A stretch of DNA of 7,579 nucleotides from an uncultured Pseudomonadales bacterium (GCA_938048505.1 CALIUX010000148.1:1-7579); one strand, 5' to 3'. Positions 1 through 6,247 are shown, counted from the stretch's first letter. The notes: a model not told the origin generated them from the sequence alone. Made by a program: numbers and translations.

Positions 1-239
1 AACTCAATATCAGGTAACTCTGGTGGTGGCTCAGCCACATCTTCTGGACGATCAGGTTTACTGGTATCAAACTCTGTCACGATCTCACGCTCAGGCATGA
101 CAATGTCAGGGACTTTGTATCTTTTACCTTCTTCGGGCGCTTTGATATTGGTCTGTATGAGAACATGCATCAATAAGACCAATGCTGCAGTAACAATCGC
201 TGCCAGAGCGCCTGCAAATACGAATCTAACCATACTCAT
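1..239 (-). CDS. tonB: TonB family energy transducer, N-terminal part (truncated by window edge)
   Basis: This is the first 79 codons of a TonB-type protein, which carries energy from the ExbB/ExbD motor across the periplasm to outer-membrane receptors. The visible part begins MSMVRFVFAGALAAIV, a single N-terminal membrane anchor (about residues 4-28, with a histidine at residue 25). A periplasmic stretch follows with an acidic, proline-containing spacer (AEPPPELPDIE at the edge), as in the short-spacer TonB2 class. The C-terminal receptor-binding domain lies outside the window. The ATG at 239 is chosen because AAGGA lies nine bases upstream; an in-frame ATG at 233 is less well placed. It follows exbD by 17 bp and is the expected last motor component of this operon. 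The family call rests on topology and context, because the diagnostic C-terminus is missing. Confidence 0.85.
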   Translation of the reverse strand, partial: MSMVRFVFAGALAAIVTAALVLLMHVLIQTNIKAPEEGKRYKVPDIVMPEREIVTEFDTSKPDRPEDVAEPPPELPDIE

Positions 240-256
240 GGGCTTTGGTCCTTATT

Positions 257-655
257 TTATTGTTCTGTTGCAATCGAAATATCAACTACACCCACTGCAC
301 GCGCCTTTTGGGCGACAAGGTTGAGCTGCTTAATTGATGCTTTGTTATCGGCTTGAATAACAACAGGACTTTTGGGGTTCTCTGCAATCAAGAGTTCGAT
401 CTGATCTTCTATGAGTGCTTCATTGATTTCATTCTTATCGATCCAGACCTTATCGTCTGCATCAATAGCAATGAGAATTTTAGAAGGCTTTAACAGTGCT
501 GTTGTGGCATCTGTACGCTCAACTTCAACACCAGGCTCTTTGATAAAAGTTGCCGTCACGATAAAGAAAATCAACATGATAAAAACCACGTCGAGCATTG
601 GTGTTAAGTCAATAGCACCGGCTTCATCATCTGCAGCTACATTCTTTCTGCTCAT
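257..655 (-). CDS. exbD: Biopolymer transport protein ExbD (TonB2-type system)
   Basis: This 132-residue protein is the ExbD/TolR-type subunit of the proton-driven motor that works with ExbB and TonB in the inner membrane. It has a short cytoplasmic N-terminus, then one membrane helix (about residues 17-37) beginning LTPMLDVVFIMLIFF. Asp22 in that helix matches the essential proton-carrying aspartate of the family (Asp25 in E. coli ExbD). A periplasmic domain of about 95 residues follows, ending with the typical segment around PKSPVVIQADNKASIKQLN. Length and layout are normal for ExbD. It is separated from exbB by an unusually long 184 bp spacer with strong inverted repeats, while tonB follows after only 17 bp. 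Only a weak purine-rich ribosome site (AGAGAAA) precedes the ATG. Confidence 0.96.
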   Translation of the reverse strand: MSRKNVAADDEAGAIDLTPMLDVVFIMLIFFIVTATFIKEPGVEVERTDATTALLKPSKILIAIDADDKVWIDKNEINEALIEDQIELLIAENPKSPVVIQADNKASIKQLNLVAQKARAVGVVDISIATEQ

Positions 656-839
656 GGCTATTTCTCTGTGACTACTTTTGCGTAGTTCAATTACGTTTAT
701 CGTTCACTTAAGAGGTGCTACCTGCATTATGATTTACAGCATTTGAAAGAGGACTTATCAAATGCTGTAAATGCATACCCACAAACTGTTTTGGAGGTAT
801 GTCTTAGGCAGTAGCACGATGGATACACATAGCGGGTGC
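656..839 (-). other. Long exbB-exbD intergenic spacer with a nested hairpin structure
   Basis: This 184 bp gap lies inside an operon whose other junctions are 17 bp or shorter or overlap. I find no convincing gene in it; the short open frames (8 and 22 codons) lack good ribosome sites and family resemblance. Positions 715-817 can fold as a closing stem (715-725 with 808-817, one bulged base) around two hairpins: a perfect 15-bp stem at 732-746/758-772, and a 6-bp stem CATACC/GGTATG at 774-779/796-801, with four more pairs possible inside it. There is no T tract after any stem, so it is not a classical terminator. Candidate roles are mRNA processing or stability control, attenuation between exbB and exbD, or a small mobile palindromic repeat. 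The pairings are read from the sequence; the function is inferred. Confidence 0.6.
732..772. repeat. Perfect 15-bp inverted repeat with 11-base loop
   Basis: The arms ATTTACAGCATTTGA (732-746) and TCAAATGCTGTAAAT (758-772) are exact reverse complements, separated by 11 bases. As RNA from the minus strand this is a stable, mostly A/U-rich hairpin without a following U run. It is the main hairpin of the larger structure in the exbB-exbD spacer. Confidence 0.92.
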
Positions 840-1367
840 TTAGTGATCCATAGTCATATGATCTTCTAACAATTGGCTTTCACGGTTAGCAATCTGGTTC
901 ACAATTGTGCTGCCAAATACACCCGAGATAGCGGCAACCATGCCGGCCATTGTTGGAATAGTTGCTTGCTTCACACCACCGGCCATAGATTTAGCATCGG
1001 CACCACCTGTGGTTGCAAGAACGTTAAATACCTCGATCATGCCCACAACGGTCCCTAAAAGACCGAATAATGGACACAGAGCGACCAACGTACCAATGAT
1101 GTCGAGCTTACTGCGAATTTGCTCAGTAACACGCGAAATCATTGCTGTACGAATTTGATGTGCGCTCCACGACTTTCGCTCAGAGCGCGCATCCCATTCT
1201 TTTACAGTGTTGTTTACCGTTTTACCTAAAGTAGCTTTGTAAAACCATAAGCGCTCGAAGATTAACGTCCACATGAGGCAAGTTACTATTGCAATCACTA
1301 ACAAGATGGGGCCTCCCGATTCAACGAAGGCCTCAACAGTATTTAATGCACCTAGTAATTCATTCAT
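840..1367 (-). CDS. exbB: ExbB-type proton channel subunit (MotA/TolQ/ExbB family)
   Basis: This 175-residue inner-membrane protein is the short ExbB2-type channel subunit, which forms the ring around ExbD. Three membrane segments are visible: about residues 18-43, 88-112 and 133-158. The family core lies in the second and third segments, with PLFGLLGTVVGMIEVFNVL at about 99-117, followed by AGGVKQATIPTMAGMVAAI at about 129-147. Cytoplasmic charge sits between helices 1 and 2 (KEWDARSERKSW), as expected. It is shorter than classical E. coli ExbB (about 244 residues), which is normal for the TonB2-linked class. It starts 15 bp after ttpC, with AAGG eight bases before the ATG, so it is probably co-translated in the same transcript. 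The next gene, exbD, is separated by a structured spacer. Confidence 0.96.
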   Translation of the reverse strand: MNELLGALNTVEAFVESGGPILLVIAIVTCLMWTLIFERLWFYKATLGKTVNNTVKEWDARSERKSWSAHQIRTAMISRVTEQIRSKLDIIGTLVALCPLFGLLGTVVGMIEVFNVLATTGGADAKSMAGGVKQATIPTMAGMVAAISGVFGSTIVNQIANRESQLLEDHMTMDH

Positions 1368-1382
1368 TGTGGCAACCTTAAA

Positions 1383-2753
1383 TTAGCGCTCAGCTTTATC
1401 AGCAATAATGCCGGCACTTTGCTCATCAAGAACATGCATAATACCTTTCGCTTTTCCACTCAATATGGTGTGGAAGAAAACGGTCGGAATTGCAACGACA
1501 AGACCCAGAACAGTAGTCACCAACGCAGCAGAAATACCACCAGCCATGAGCTTAGGATCACCGGCACCAAAGTCAGTAATTGCCTGGAAGGTTTGAATCA
1601 TACCGGTCACTGTACCGAGTAGACCCATGAGCGGTGCAACCATTGAGATGATTTTGATCATGCTCAACAAGCTTTCGATCTTAGGACGCTCTTTAAGAAC
1701 GGCTTCTTCTAATTTCAGCTCTAGTGATTCGCCGTCAGAGTTCGGGTTATCTTCAGCCACTTTCAACACGCGGCCCAGAGGGTTGCTTGTTTTCGCAGAA
1801 TCAGACTTAAGCTGGCTTTTTACGCCTGCACCGGTAACGGTTAAGGTAATCAGTTTGATCAAGCTAAGCAGTAAACCTAAGCCACCCAGACCAAATAAGA
1901 TGATGTAACCAACTAGACCGCCTTGCTTGATGCGTTGCTTAAGATCAGGGCGATCGATAGTGATCTGCATGATCTGACCACCAAGAGGTAAAGTTGGGTC
2001 AACTGATGCCGCCACTAAACCGCTTGATGCTGCTTGAACAGCACTGGCATCGGCTAATTTAGATGGCTGACGAGGTGGAACAACAACGCTACCTTCTTCG
2101 AAGAAAAGGTATTCGCCATCAGAAACCACACCGTAGTTACCTAAACGTACGATTTCACGCTGTACAGCAGAACCAGTCGCATCGGCAACTTGTGCATTAA
2201 ACTTAACCGTTTTACCGGCTTCAACAGTCTCACGTTGGATCTCGTAGAACAGCTTTTCGATTTCAGCAACCGTTGGTAGCTTCGTTTCGCTGTTCATTTT
2301 TTCGATCAGATCAAGTGCAAACTTTTCACGACCTGGATACTGAACGCTCACAAGCGAGTTAGAAATGTTATTACGGTAGTCATCGGCTGCGGAGCTAAGA
2401 TGACCAAATAACTCTTTCAATGCACCCAAGCTTTCATCAAGCTGCTCGCGCTTTGCTTTGATTTCAAGATCTTGCTCAGCGTATTGAGTCTCTAACTGTG
2501 TTGAACGCGTTTCTTCAGCTTTGCGTGTTGCTTCAGCTTTAGCCAGTAAACTAGCACGCTTATTTTTTTGCTGTAAAAACTCTGACTCGCGCTTTTTATG
2601 ATCGCGGCTTTCAGAGATTTTGCTGCTTTTCATCATCTGCAAAAGCTGATCAAGCGATGCCGCTTGGTCAGCCTGGGCAAAAGAAGCTGTGCTCATCACA
2701 CAAAGAGCACCACCCATAACGGTGGCCATAATGTTTTTATAAAGCGATTTCAT
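1383..2753 (-). CDS. ttpC: TtpC-type MotA/TolQ/ExbB family protein with large periplasmic N-terminus
   Basis: This 456-residue protein is an enlarged ExbB homologue. Residues 1-26 look like a signal peptide (cleavage near SFA-QAD), followed by a charged coiled-coil-like region (about 30-115) and a further periplasmic region to about 275. The C-terminal third is the ExbB-like channel domain: a membrane helix at about 281-305, then APLMGLLGTVTGMIQTFQ (373-390) and AGGISAALVTTVLGLVVAIP (404-423). This architecture matches TtpC, which in Vibrio is required for TonB2-dependent iron transport. The start overlaps the DUF3450 stop (TAATG), with GGAGGTT about nine bases before the ATG, which indicates translational coupling. 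The exact role of the extra domain is not shown by the sequence; a periplasmic link to TonB or the receptors is an inference. Confidence 0.93.
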   Translation of the reverse strand: MKSLYKNIMATVMGGALCVMSTASFAQADQAASLDQLLQMMKSSKISESRDHKKRESEFLQQKNKRASLLAKAEATRKAEETRSTQLETQYAEQDLEIKAKREQLDESLGALKELFGHLSSAADDYRNNISNSLVSVQYPGREKFALDLIEKMNSETKLPTVAEIEKLFYEIQRETVEAGKTVKFNAQVADATGSAVQREIVRLGNYGVVSDGEYLFFEEGSVVVPPRQPSKLADASAVQAASSGLVAASVDPTLPLGGQIMQITIDRPDLKQRIKQGGLVGYIILFGLGGLGLLLSLIKLITLTVTGAGVKSQLKSDSAKTSNPLGRVLKVAEDNPNSDGESLELKLEEAVLKERPKIESLLSMIKIISMVAPLMGLLGTVTGMIQTFQAITDFGAGDPKLMAGGISAALVTTVLGLVVAIPTVFFHTILSGKAKGIMHVLDEQSAGIIADKAER

Positions 2754-3538
2754 TATCGTGCAACCTCCGGAGCATTAACAGGCAAGGTCAAAATACCGTT
2801 AGATACCTTCTTCTGAGCCATACGAATACCGTTGTAAACTGTTTCTGAGTATTCACCAGCAGGTAAAACAGTCCATTTTTTCGCACTGCGATCCCAGGCG
2901 CCGGTTAAAGTACGATCAGCATTCTGGAACATAAGTGCTACACGGCCTACAGCCAATATCTGCACGTCACGATCTTGCCCTTCAACATTAATAGTTGCAG
3001 GGTAGCTATCGACTTTGCGAGCATATTCTGCTTCGATGTTGTATAGCTCAACAACTTGGCGGAATTTTTCTGCCACGGTTATTTTTGCGCTATCAAGATT
3101 GGCACGCTGAGATTCAACGCGCTCTAAACGAAGCTCTTGTTTGTACGGTGCATCCAATTTAATGAACTGCTCCATGCCATCGAGCATACGAATAATGAGG
3201 GGTGGGATTTCACGCTGGATAACGGTTACATTTGCAATAGCGTCATTCAGCTCAGCCAATGCAGCGTTTTGTGCATTCAACTGCTTGTCCATTTGCGCGT
3301 TGTAAACACGTAAACCATCAATCTGCTTATTAACCGTTCTAAATTTAGTAATCAGTTCGCTTGCTTGATCTTGAAGCTTGTTGATACGAACTTGTGAAGC
3401 ACGAGCTGCATCAACCTTCTGCTGCCCTACTGACAATATACTATTTAGAGTCTGATCTGCTTGTGCGGTGCCGGCTAGAAGCGCTCCGGCTGAAATCACT
3501 GCAGACAAGGCTACAGTCTTCATTCGCTGCTTTTTCAT
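2753..3538 (-). CDS. DUF3450 family periplasmic coiled-coil protein of the TonB2 operon
   Basis: This is a 261-residue exported protein. It has a clear signal peptide at residues 1-27 (MKKQRMK, then a hydrophobic core, ending GTAQA before DQ). A long helical, probably coiled-coil region (about 30-115) includes VRINKLQDQASELITKFR. The remaining part is mixed and ends in a region rich in short beta-like segments. It matches the layout of the DUF3450 family, usually found directly upstream of ttpC in TonB2-type operons; its molecular function is not known. A longer in-frame start (TTG at 3550) exists, but the ATG at 3538 is preferred: it begins a normal signal peptide and has a G-rich ribosome site (GGGGGGAA) just upstream. 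It shares its stop with the ttpC start. It is the first gene of the operon, so the promoter should lie in the spacer to its right. Confidence 0.9.
   Translation of the reverse strand: MKKQRMKTVALSAVISAGALLAGTAQADQTLNSILSVGQQKVDAARASQVRINKLQDQASELITKFRTVNKQIDGLRVYNAQMDKQLNAQNAALAELNDAIANVTVIQREIPPLIIRMLDGMEQFIKLDAPYKQELRLERVESQRANLDSAKITVAEKFRQVVELYNIEAEYARKVDSYPATINVEGQDRDVQILAVGRVALMFQNADRTLTGAWDRSAKKWTVLPAGEYSETVYNGIRMAQKKVSNGILTLPVNAPEVAR
2762..2768 (-). promoter_or_regulatory. Strong ribosome binding site for ttpC inside the DUF3450 gene end
   Basis: On the minus strand the sequence GGAGGTT lies within the last codons of the DUF3450 gene, about nine bases before the ttpC ATG. Stop and start overlap as TAATG, so ttpC translation is likely coupled to that of the upstream gene, keeping the two proteins in step. 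Confidence 0.75.
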
Positions 3539-3622
3539 TATTCCCCCCAATCGGGCGCATGCATTGTGTGTAAATATTGCAACTTATAAGTGTTTGCCGA
3601 ATGTAAACCAGCAAACGTATCG

Positions 3623-3638
3623 TGACAGAATTCTGTCA
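3623..3638. promoter_or_regulatory. Perfect 16-bp palindrome, candidate operator
   Basis: TGACAGAATTCTGTCA is an exact palindrome with no spacer, located about 85 bp before the DUF3450 start. It has no loop and no T tract, so it is better explained as a binding site for a dimeric regulator than as a terminator. An imperfect dyad, GTTACCAATTTGATAAC (3640-3656, one mismatch between the arms), is directly adjacent. I cannot assign a regulator; it does not match a Fur or LexA consensus. Confidence 0.5.
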
Positions 3639-3640
3639 TG

Positions 3641-3820
3641 TTACCAATTTGATAACTGTTTAGACGCCAGCCATTGTAAAAGCAGGTCTTCACTATGTTC
3701 AACGGATTTATAGCCTGCTCGGCATAGCTTCTTCACCACATCACCCAAAGTAACAAAAAGGACTCCCAGGTAACAGATGGGTAACACAGAGGGGAAGCTT
3801 AATGCACCAGCAAGTAGCAC
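3641..3820 (-). CDS. Possible small membrane protein, 59 codons, GTG start (unrecognised)
   Basis: An open frame with no ATG runs from a GTG at 3820 to a TAA at 3641 on the same strand as its neighbours. It encodes 59 residues: a hydrophobic segment (about residues 1-28, LPICYLGVLFVTLG near its end), then a basic stretch (VVKKLCRAGYK), then an amphipathic tail SEDLLLQWLASKQLSNW. Hydrophobic segment, positive residues and helical tail together look protein-like. However, there is no good ribosome site before the GTG, an in-frame TAG lies two codons upstream, and I recognise no family. It could be a genuine small inner-membrane protein, the remnant of a larger gene, or chance. Internal GTG/TTG starts around residues 12, 25, 28 and 29 are also possible. 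Confidence 0.3.
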   Translation of the reverse strand: MLLAGALSFPSVLPICYLGVLFVTLGDVVKKLCRAGYKSVEHSEDLLLQWLASKQLSNW

Positions 3821-3848
3821 CTTTCGCTAACACGCCTCTATTTCAACG

Positions 3849-4412
3849 CTATGGTCGAGCCCAAACTTCAAAGCTGTAATTGTAAGGGTTGTGATCATCC
3901 GCACAAAAGTGCTCCGACTTTTCTTTTTGCCACTCCTCCCATGTCATATCAGGAAAAAAGGCATCACCCGCTATTTCTGTGTGAACACGCGTAATATATA
4001 GACGATCAACGACACCAAGTGCCTCATTATAAATTTGCGCGCCACCAATAATCACGACCTCATTCACACCCGAATGAGCTGCTTGCTGTACCGCTTGAGC
4101 CAAACCCTCTTCGAGTGTTTTTGCCACCATAACGCCCTCATGCTGCCATTGCGCATTACGAGAGATCACAATGTTCGCGCGGCCCGGCAAAGGGCGCCCA
4201 ATTGACTCAAAGGTTTTACGCCCCATCACAACCGGCTTACCCAGCGTTGTACGCTTAAAATGCTTGAGATCCTCAGGCAGATGCCAAGGCAATGCATTAT
4301 TGACGCCAATACAATGGTTTTCGGCCATCGCCACCATTAAAGCAATATTTACAGAATCAGGGGCTACAGCGGCGCTATTTTTATGTGTAGCGCCTAAAGA
4401 AGAATTAGACAT
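3849..4412 (-). CDS. folA: Dihydrofolate reductase
   Basis: This 187-residue enzyme reduces dihydrofolate to tetrahydrofolate with NADPH in the cytoplasm, regenerating the cofactor consumed by ThyA. Compared with E. coli FolA the match is clear: Trp43 and Asp48 in LPWHLPEDLKHF correspond to Trp22 and catalytic Asp27. VVMGRKTFESIGRPLPGR (61-78) supplies the NADPH-binding Gly-Arg and the folate-binding Arg. IIGGAQIY (121-128) is the second nucleotide-binding loop, and LYITRVHTEIAGDAFFPD follows as expected. About 20 extra residues (rich in Ser, Ala and Asn) precede the first beta strand. No in-frame start codon closer to the core would keep that strand, so the ATG at 4412 is used although it lacks a clear Shine-Dalgarno. 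It follows thyA by 38 bp. Confidence 0.97.
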   Translation of the reverse strand: MSNSSLGATHKNSAAVAPDSVNIALMVAMAENHCIGVNNALPWHLPEDLKHFKRTTLGKPVVMGRKTFESIGRPLPGRANIVISRNAQWQHEGVMVAKTLEEGLAQAVQQAAHSGVNEVVIIGGAQIYNEALGVVDRLYITRVHTEIAGDAFFPDMTWEEWQKEKSEHFCADDHNPYNYSFEVWARP

Positions 4413-4450
4413 ATCAACTATTCACAGCGAGAGGAGGGATTAGAGGTCAA

Positions 4451-5284
4451 CTAAACAGCAATCGGCGCGGTGATGCGAGGGTGATGCGTATAGTCTTGCA
4501 ACTCAAAGTCATCAAAGGTGAAGGCAAAAATATCTTTAACACCCGCATTCAAGTGCATTGTTGGCAAAGGATGAGGCTGCCGGCTGAGCTGCAAGTCAAC
4601 CTGCTCCATATGATTCAAATACAGGTGAGCATCTCCTAAGGTGTGAATAAATTCACCCAGCTTTAAATCACATACTTGCGCAACCATCATGGTCAATAAC
4701 GCATAAGAGGCGATATTGAAGGGCACGCCTAGAAAAATGTCGGCGCTACGCTGGTATAGCTGACAAGAAAGCTTGCCTTCGAGTACATAAAACTGAAACA
4801 GCGTATGGCAAGGCGGCAAAGCCATAAGCCCTTCTGCTGCATTTTCACAGGGGGGCTTACTCTCATCAGGTAAATAAGTGGGGTTCCAAGCCGAGACAAT
4901 TAGCCGCCTAGAATCTGGCTTACTCTTGATCTGCTTGATGACATCTGAAATTTGATCGATAACGCCGCCATCGGCACGCGGCCAGCTGCGCCATTGCGCG
5001 CCGTATACGGGACCAAGATTGCCTTGCTCATCGGCCCATTCGTCCCAGATTTTAACGCCGTTATCTTTCAGGTAAGCGATGTTGGTATCACCCTTCAAAA
5101 ACCACAATAACTCGTGAATAATCGACTTAAGGTGGCACTGCTTGGTGGTGACTAGGGGGAAGCCATCCGCTAAGTTAAAGCGCATTTGATAGCCAAAAGT
5201 GCTTTTGGTACCGGTTCCGGTACGGTCTGACTTCACTACACCGTGGTCGCGCACATGCCGCATCAGTTCAAGATACTGCTTCAT
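4451..5284 (-). CDS. thyA: Thymidylate synthase
   Basis: This 277-residue enzyme converts dUMP to dTMP using methylene-tetrahydrofolate as both carbon donor and reductant. The start [11 protein letters not shown] is nearly identical to E. coli ThyA and is preceded by AAAGG at good distance (ATG at 5284); a longer reading from 5371 adds 29 unrelated residues and is rejected. Key residues: Arg126-Arg127 in PDSRR (phosphate binding), the catalytic Cys159 in [12 protein letters not shown] (Cys146 in E. coli), Asp182, Asn190 in VPFNIASY, and His220/Tyr222 in DAHLY. The 13-residue shift relative to E. coli comes from an insertion just before the active cysteine (about 137-156, around [15 protein letters not shown]), the longer loop seen in many bacterial ThyA proteins. 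It lies 107 bp after lgt and directly before folA. Confidence 0.98.
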   Translation of the reverse strand: MKQYLELMRHVRDHGVVKSDRTGTGTKSTFGYQMRFNLADGFPLVTTKQCHLKSIIHELLWFLKGDTNIAYLKDNGVKIWDEWADEQGNLGPVYGAQWRSWPRADGGVIDQISDVIKQIKSKPDSRRLIVSAWNPTYLPDESKPPCENAAEGLMALPPCHTLFQFYVLEGKLSCQLYQRSADIFLGVPFNIASYALLTMMVAQVCDLKLGEFIHTLGDAHLYLNHMEQVDLQLSRQPHPLPTMHLNAGVKDIFAFTFDDFELQDYTHHPRITAPIAV

Positions 5285-5391
5285 GTTATTACCTTTCTTT
5301 ATTTTTACCGCCGCAGCATTTCTATTGTTGCAGCCTTCTGAATGATTGCAGTGTCTAGCTAACAAAAGCATTCACGCCGTGCAAGCCTGTA

Positions 5392-6240
5392 CTACTGTGG
5401 GTCGGTCGGTTTAAGCGGGCTATATTTTTCGCGCTTCATTGCCCACACAAATACACTGGCACCAATGATAATCATAGGTAAAGACAGTAGCTGCCCGCGT
5501 GTCATCCATCCAAACAGATCAAATTGAATATGAGAATCTGGCTGGCGCACAAACTCGACCACAAAACGCATCACGCCATAACACAGCACAAATAAAGAAC
5601 AAACAGAGGCTCTAGGCCGATGTTTTCGCGAGAACATAAAGAGAATGGTAAACAGTACAAGCCCTTCTAGGAACATCTGATAAAGCTGCGAGGGGTGCCG
5701 CGCTAATTGCTCTGGATCAGACGGGAAAACCATCGCCCAAGAGACATCTGTTGCGCGACCATAAAGCTCGCCACCAATGAAATTCCCTAACCGGCCAAGA
5801 CCTAACGCAATCGGCACAAAAGGCGCAAAAAAATCAATCACGTCAAAAAAGTTTTGATTCACTTTTCGACAATAAAATAATGTAGCCAGAATGACACCAA
5901 GCAACCCACCATGAAAAGACATTCCACCGTCTTGTAAACGAACAATCATTGCTGGATTTGCAAGAAACTCTGGGAACTGATAAAAGAGCACATAACCCAC
6001 TCGGCCACCAACCACAACGCCCATTGCGACATAGAACAGTAAATCATCAATCTGTGCGCGATACGGAACGTAATGACGCTGCTTGGAGCGATAAATAGCC
6101 AAAGCCCAGCAAGCACCAAACCCCAAGAGATACATCAAACCATACCAATGCACCTGTAACGGCCCAAAAGAGCGGCCAAATAGTTCGAGAGATTCAAAAA
6201 CAGTAAACGCTACAGGGTCAATATTGGGGTATGTGAGCAC
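5392..6240 (-). CDS. lgt: Phosphatidylglycerol-prolipoprotein diacylglyceryl transferase
   Basis: Lgt moves a diacylglyceryl group from phosphatidylglycerol onto the lipobox cysteine of prolipoproteins, the first step of lipoprotein maturation in the inner membrane. The 282-residue protein has about seven membrane helices. The Lgt signature GLGRLGNFIGGELYGR lies at 147-162, with Arg150, Asn153, Glu158 and Gly161 matching the essential residues of E. coli Lgt (Arg143, Asn146, Glu151, Gly154). Tyr33 in HWYGLMYL, His110 in DGGMSFHGGLLG and Arg232 in VEFVRQPD also fit. The GTG at 6240 is chosen as start because AAGGAG lies seven bases upstream and the protein then begins LTYPNIDPVAF like known Lgt. 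The longer ATG start at 6273 would put this ribosome site inside the gene. Its position between ptsP and thyA is conserved in many gammaproteobacteria. Confidence 0.97.
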   Translation of the reverse strand: MLTYPNIDPVAFTVFESLELFGRSFGPLQVHWYGLMYLLGFGACWALAIYRSKQRHYVPYRAQIDDLLFYVAMGVVVGGRVGYVLFYQFPEFLANPAMIVRLQDGGMSFHGGLLGVILATLFYCRKVNQNFFDVIDFFAPFVPIALGLGRLGNFIGGELYGRATDVSWAMVFPSDPEQLARHPSQLYQMFLEGLVLFTILFMFSRKHRPRASVCSLFVLCYGVMRFVVEFVRQPDSHIQFDLFGWMTRGQLLSLPMIIIGASVFVWAMKREKYSPLKPTDPQ

Positions 6241-6247
6241 GATAAAA

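Larger units (their letters stand above)
3539..3848 (-). other. Spacer between folA and the TonB2 operon: promoter/operator region
   Basis: About 310 bp lie between the folA stop and the DUF3450 start. The operon promoter should be here. A TATAAG that could serve as a -10 box lies at 3583-3588 on the minus strand, but no good -35 box sits 16-18 bp upstream, so I do not call a precise promoter. Dyads at 3592-3616, 3623-3638 and 3640-3656 may be protein-binding sites. A possible small ORF covers 3641-3820. I see no convincing Fur box, which would be the expected regulator of an iron-related operon, and no clear terminator for folA. Confidence 0.5.

Noticed and set aside
715..817. Integron attC site or transposon-derived MITE
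   Set aside because: No attC core consensus (GTTRRRY/RYYYAAC) and no clear target-site duplication beside the outer arms. A mobile repeat is still possible, but only a genome-wide copy search could show it.
715..817. Rho-independent terminator between exbB and exbD
   Set aside because: No T tract follows any of the stems on the minus strand, and termination here would cut off exbD and tonB.
3539..3550. TTG start four codons upstream for the DUF3450 gene
   Set aside because: It would translate the G-rich ribosome site itself; the ATG at 3538 gives a standard signal peptide.
3640..3660. Fur box upstream of the TonB operon (TTTGATAACTGTTTA region)
   Set aside because: Only the TGATAA half resembles the 7-1-7 Fur consensus; the other half does not match.
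3468..3713. Plus-strand 81-codon frame across the spacer and the start of the DUF3450 gene
   Set aside because: It is antisense to a clear signal peptide, has no recognisable domain and an unusual composition; it is a shadow frame.
3755..3781. Terminator-like CCCA/TGGG hairpin followed by TTTTT on the minus strand after folA
   Set aside because: The stem has only four pairs, the loop is nine bases, and five bases separate it from the T run, so it is too weak to call.
5285..5371. N-terminal extension of ThyA (29 residues) in the longest open frame
   Set aside because: The sequence [11 protein letters not shown] at 5284 matches ThyA N-termini exactly and has its own AAAGG ribosome site; the extension has no family resemblance.
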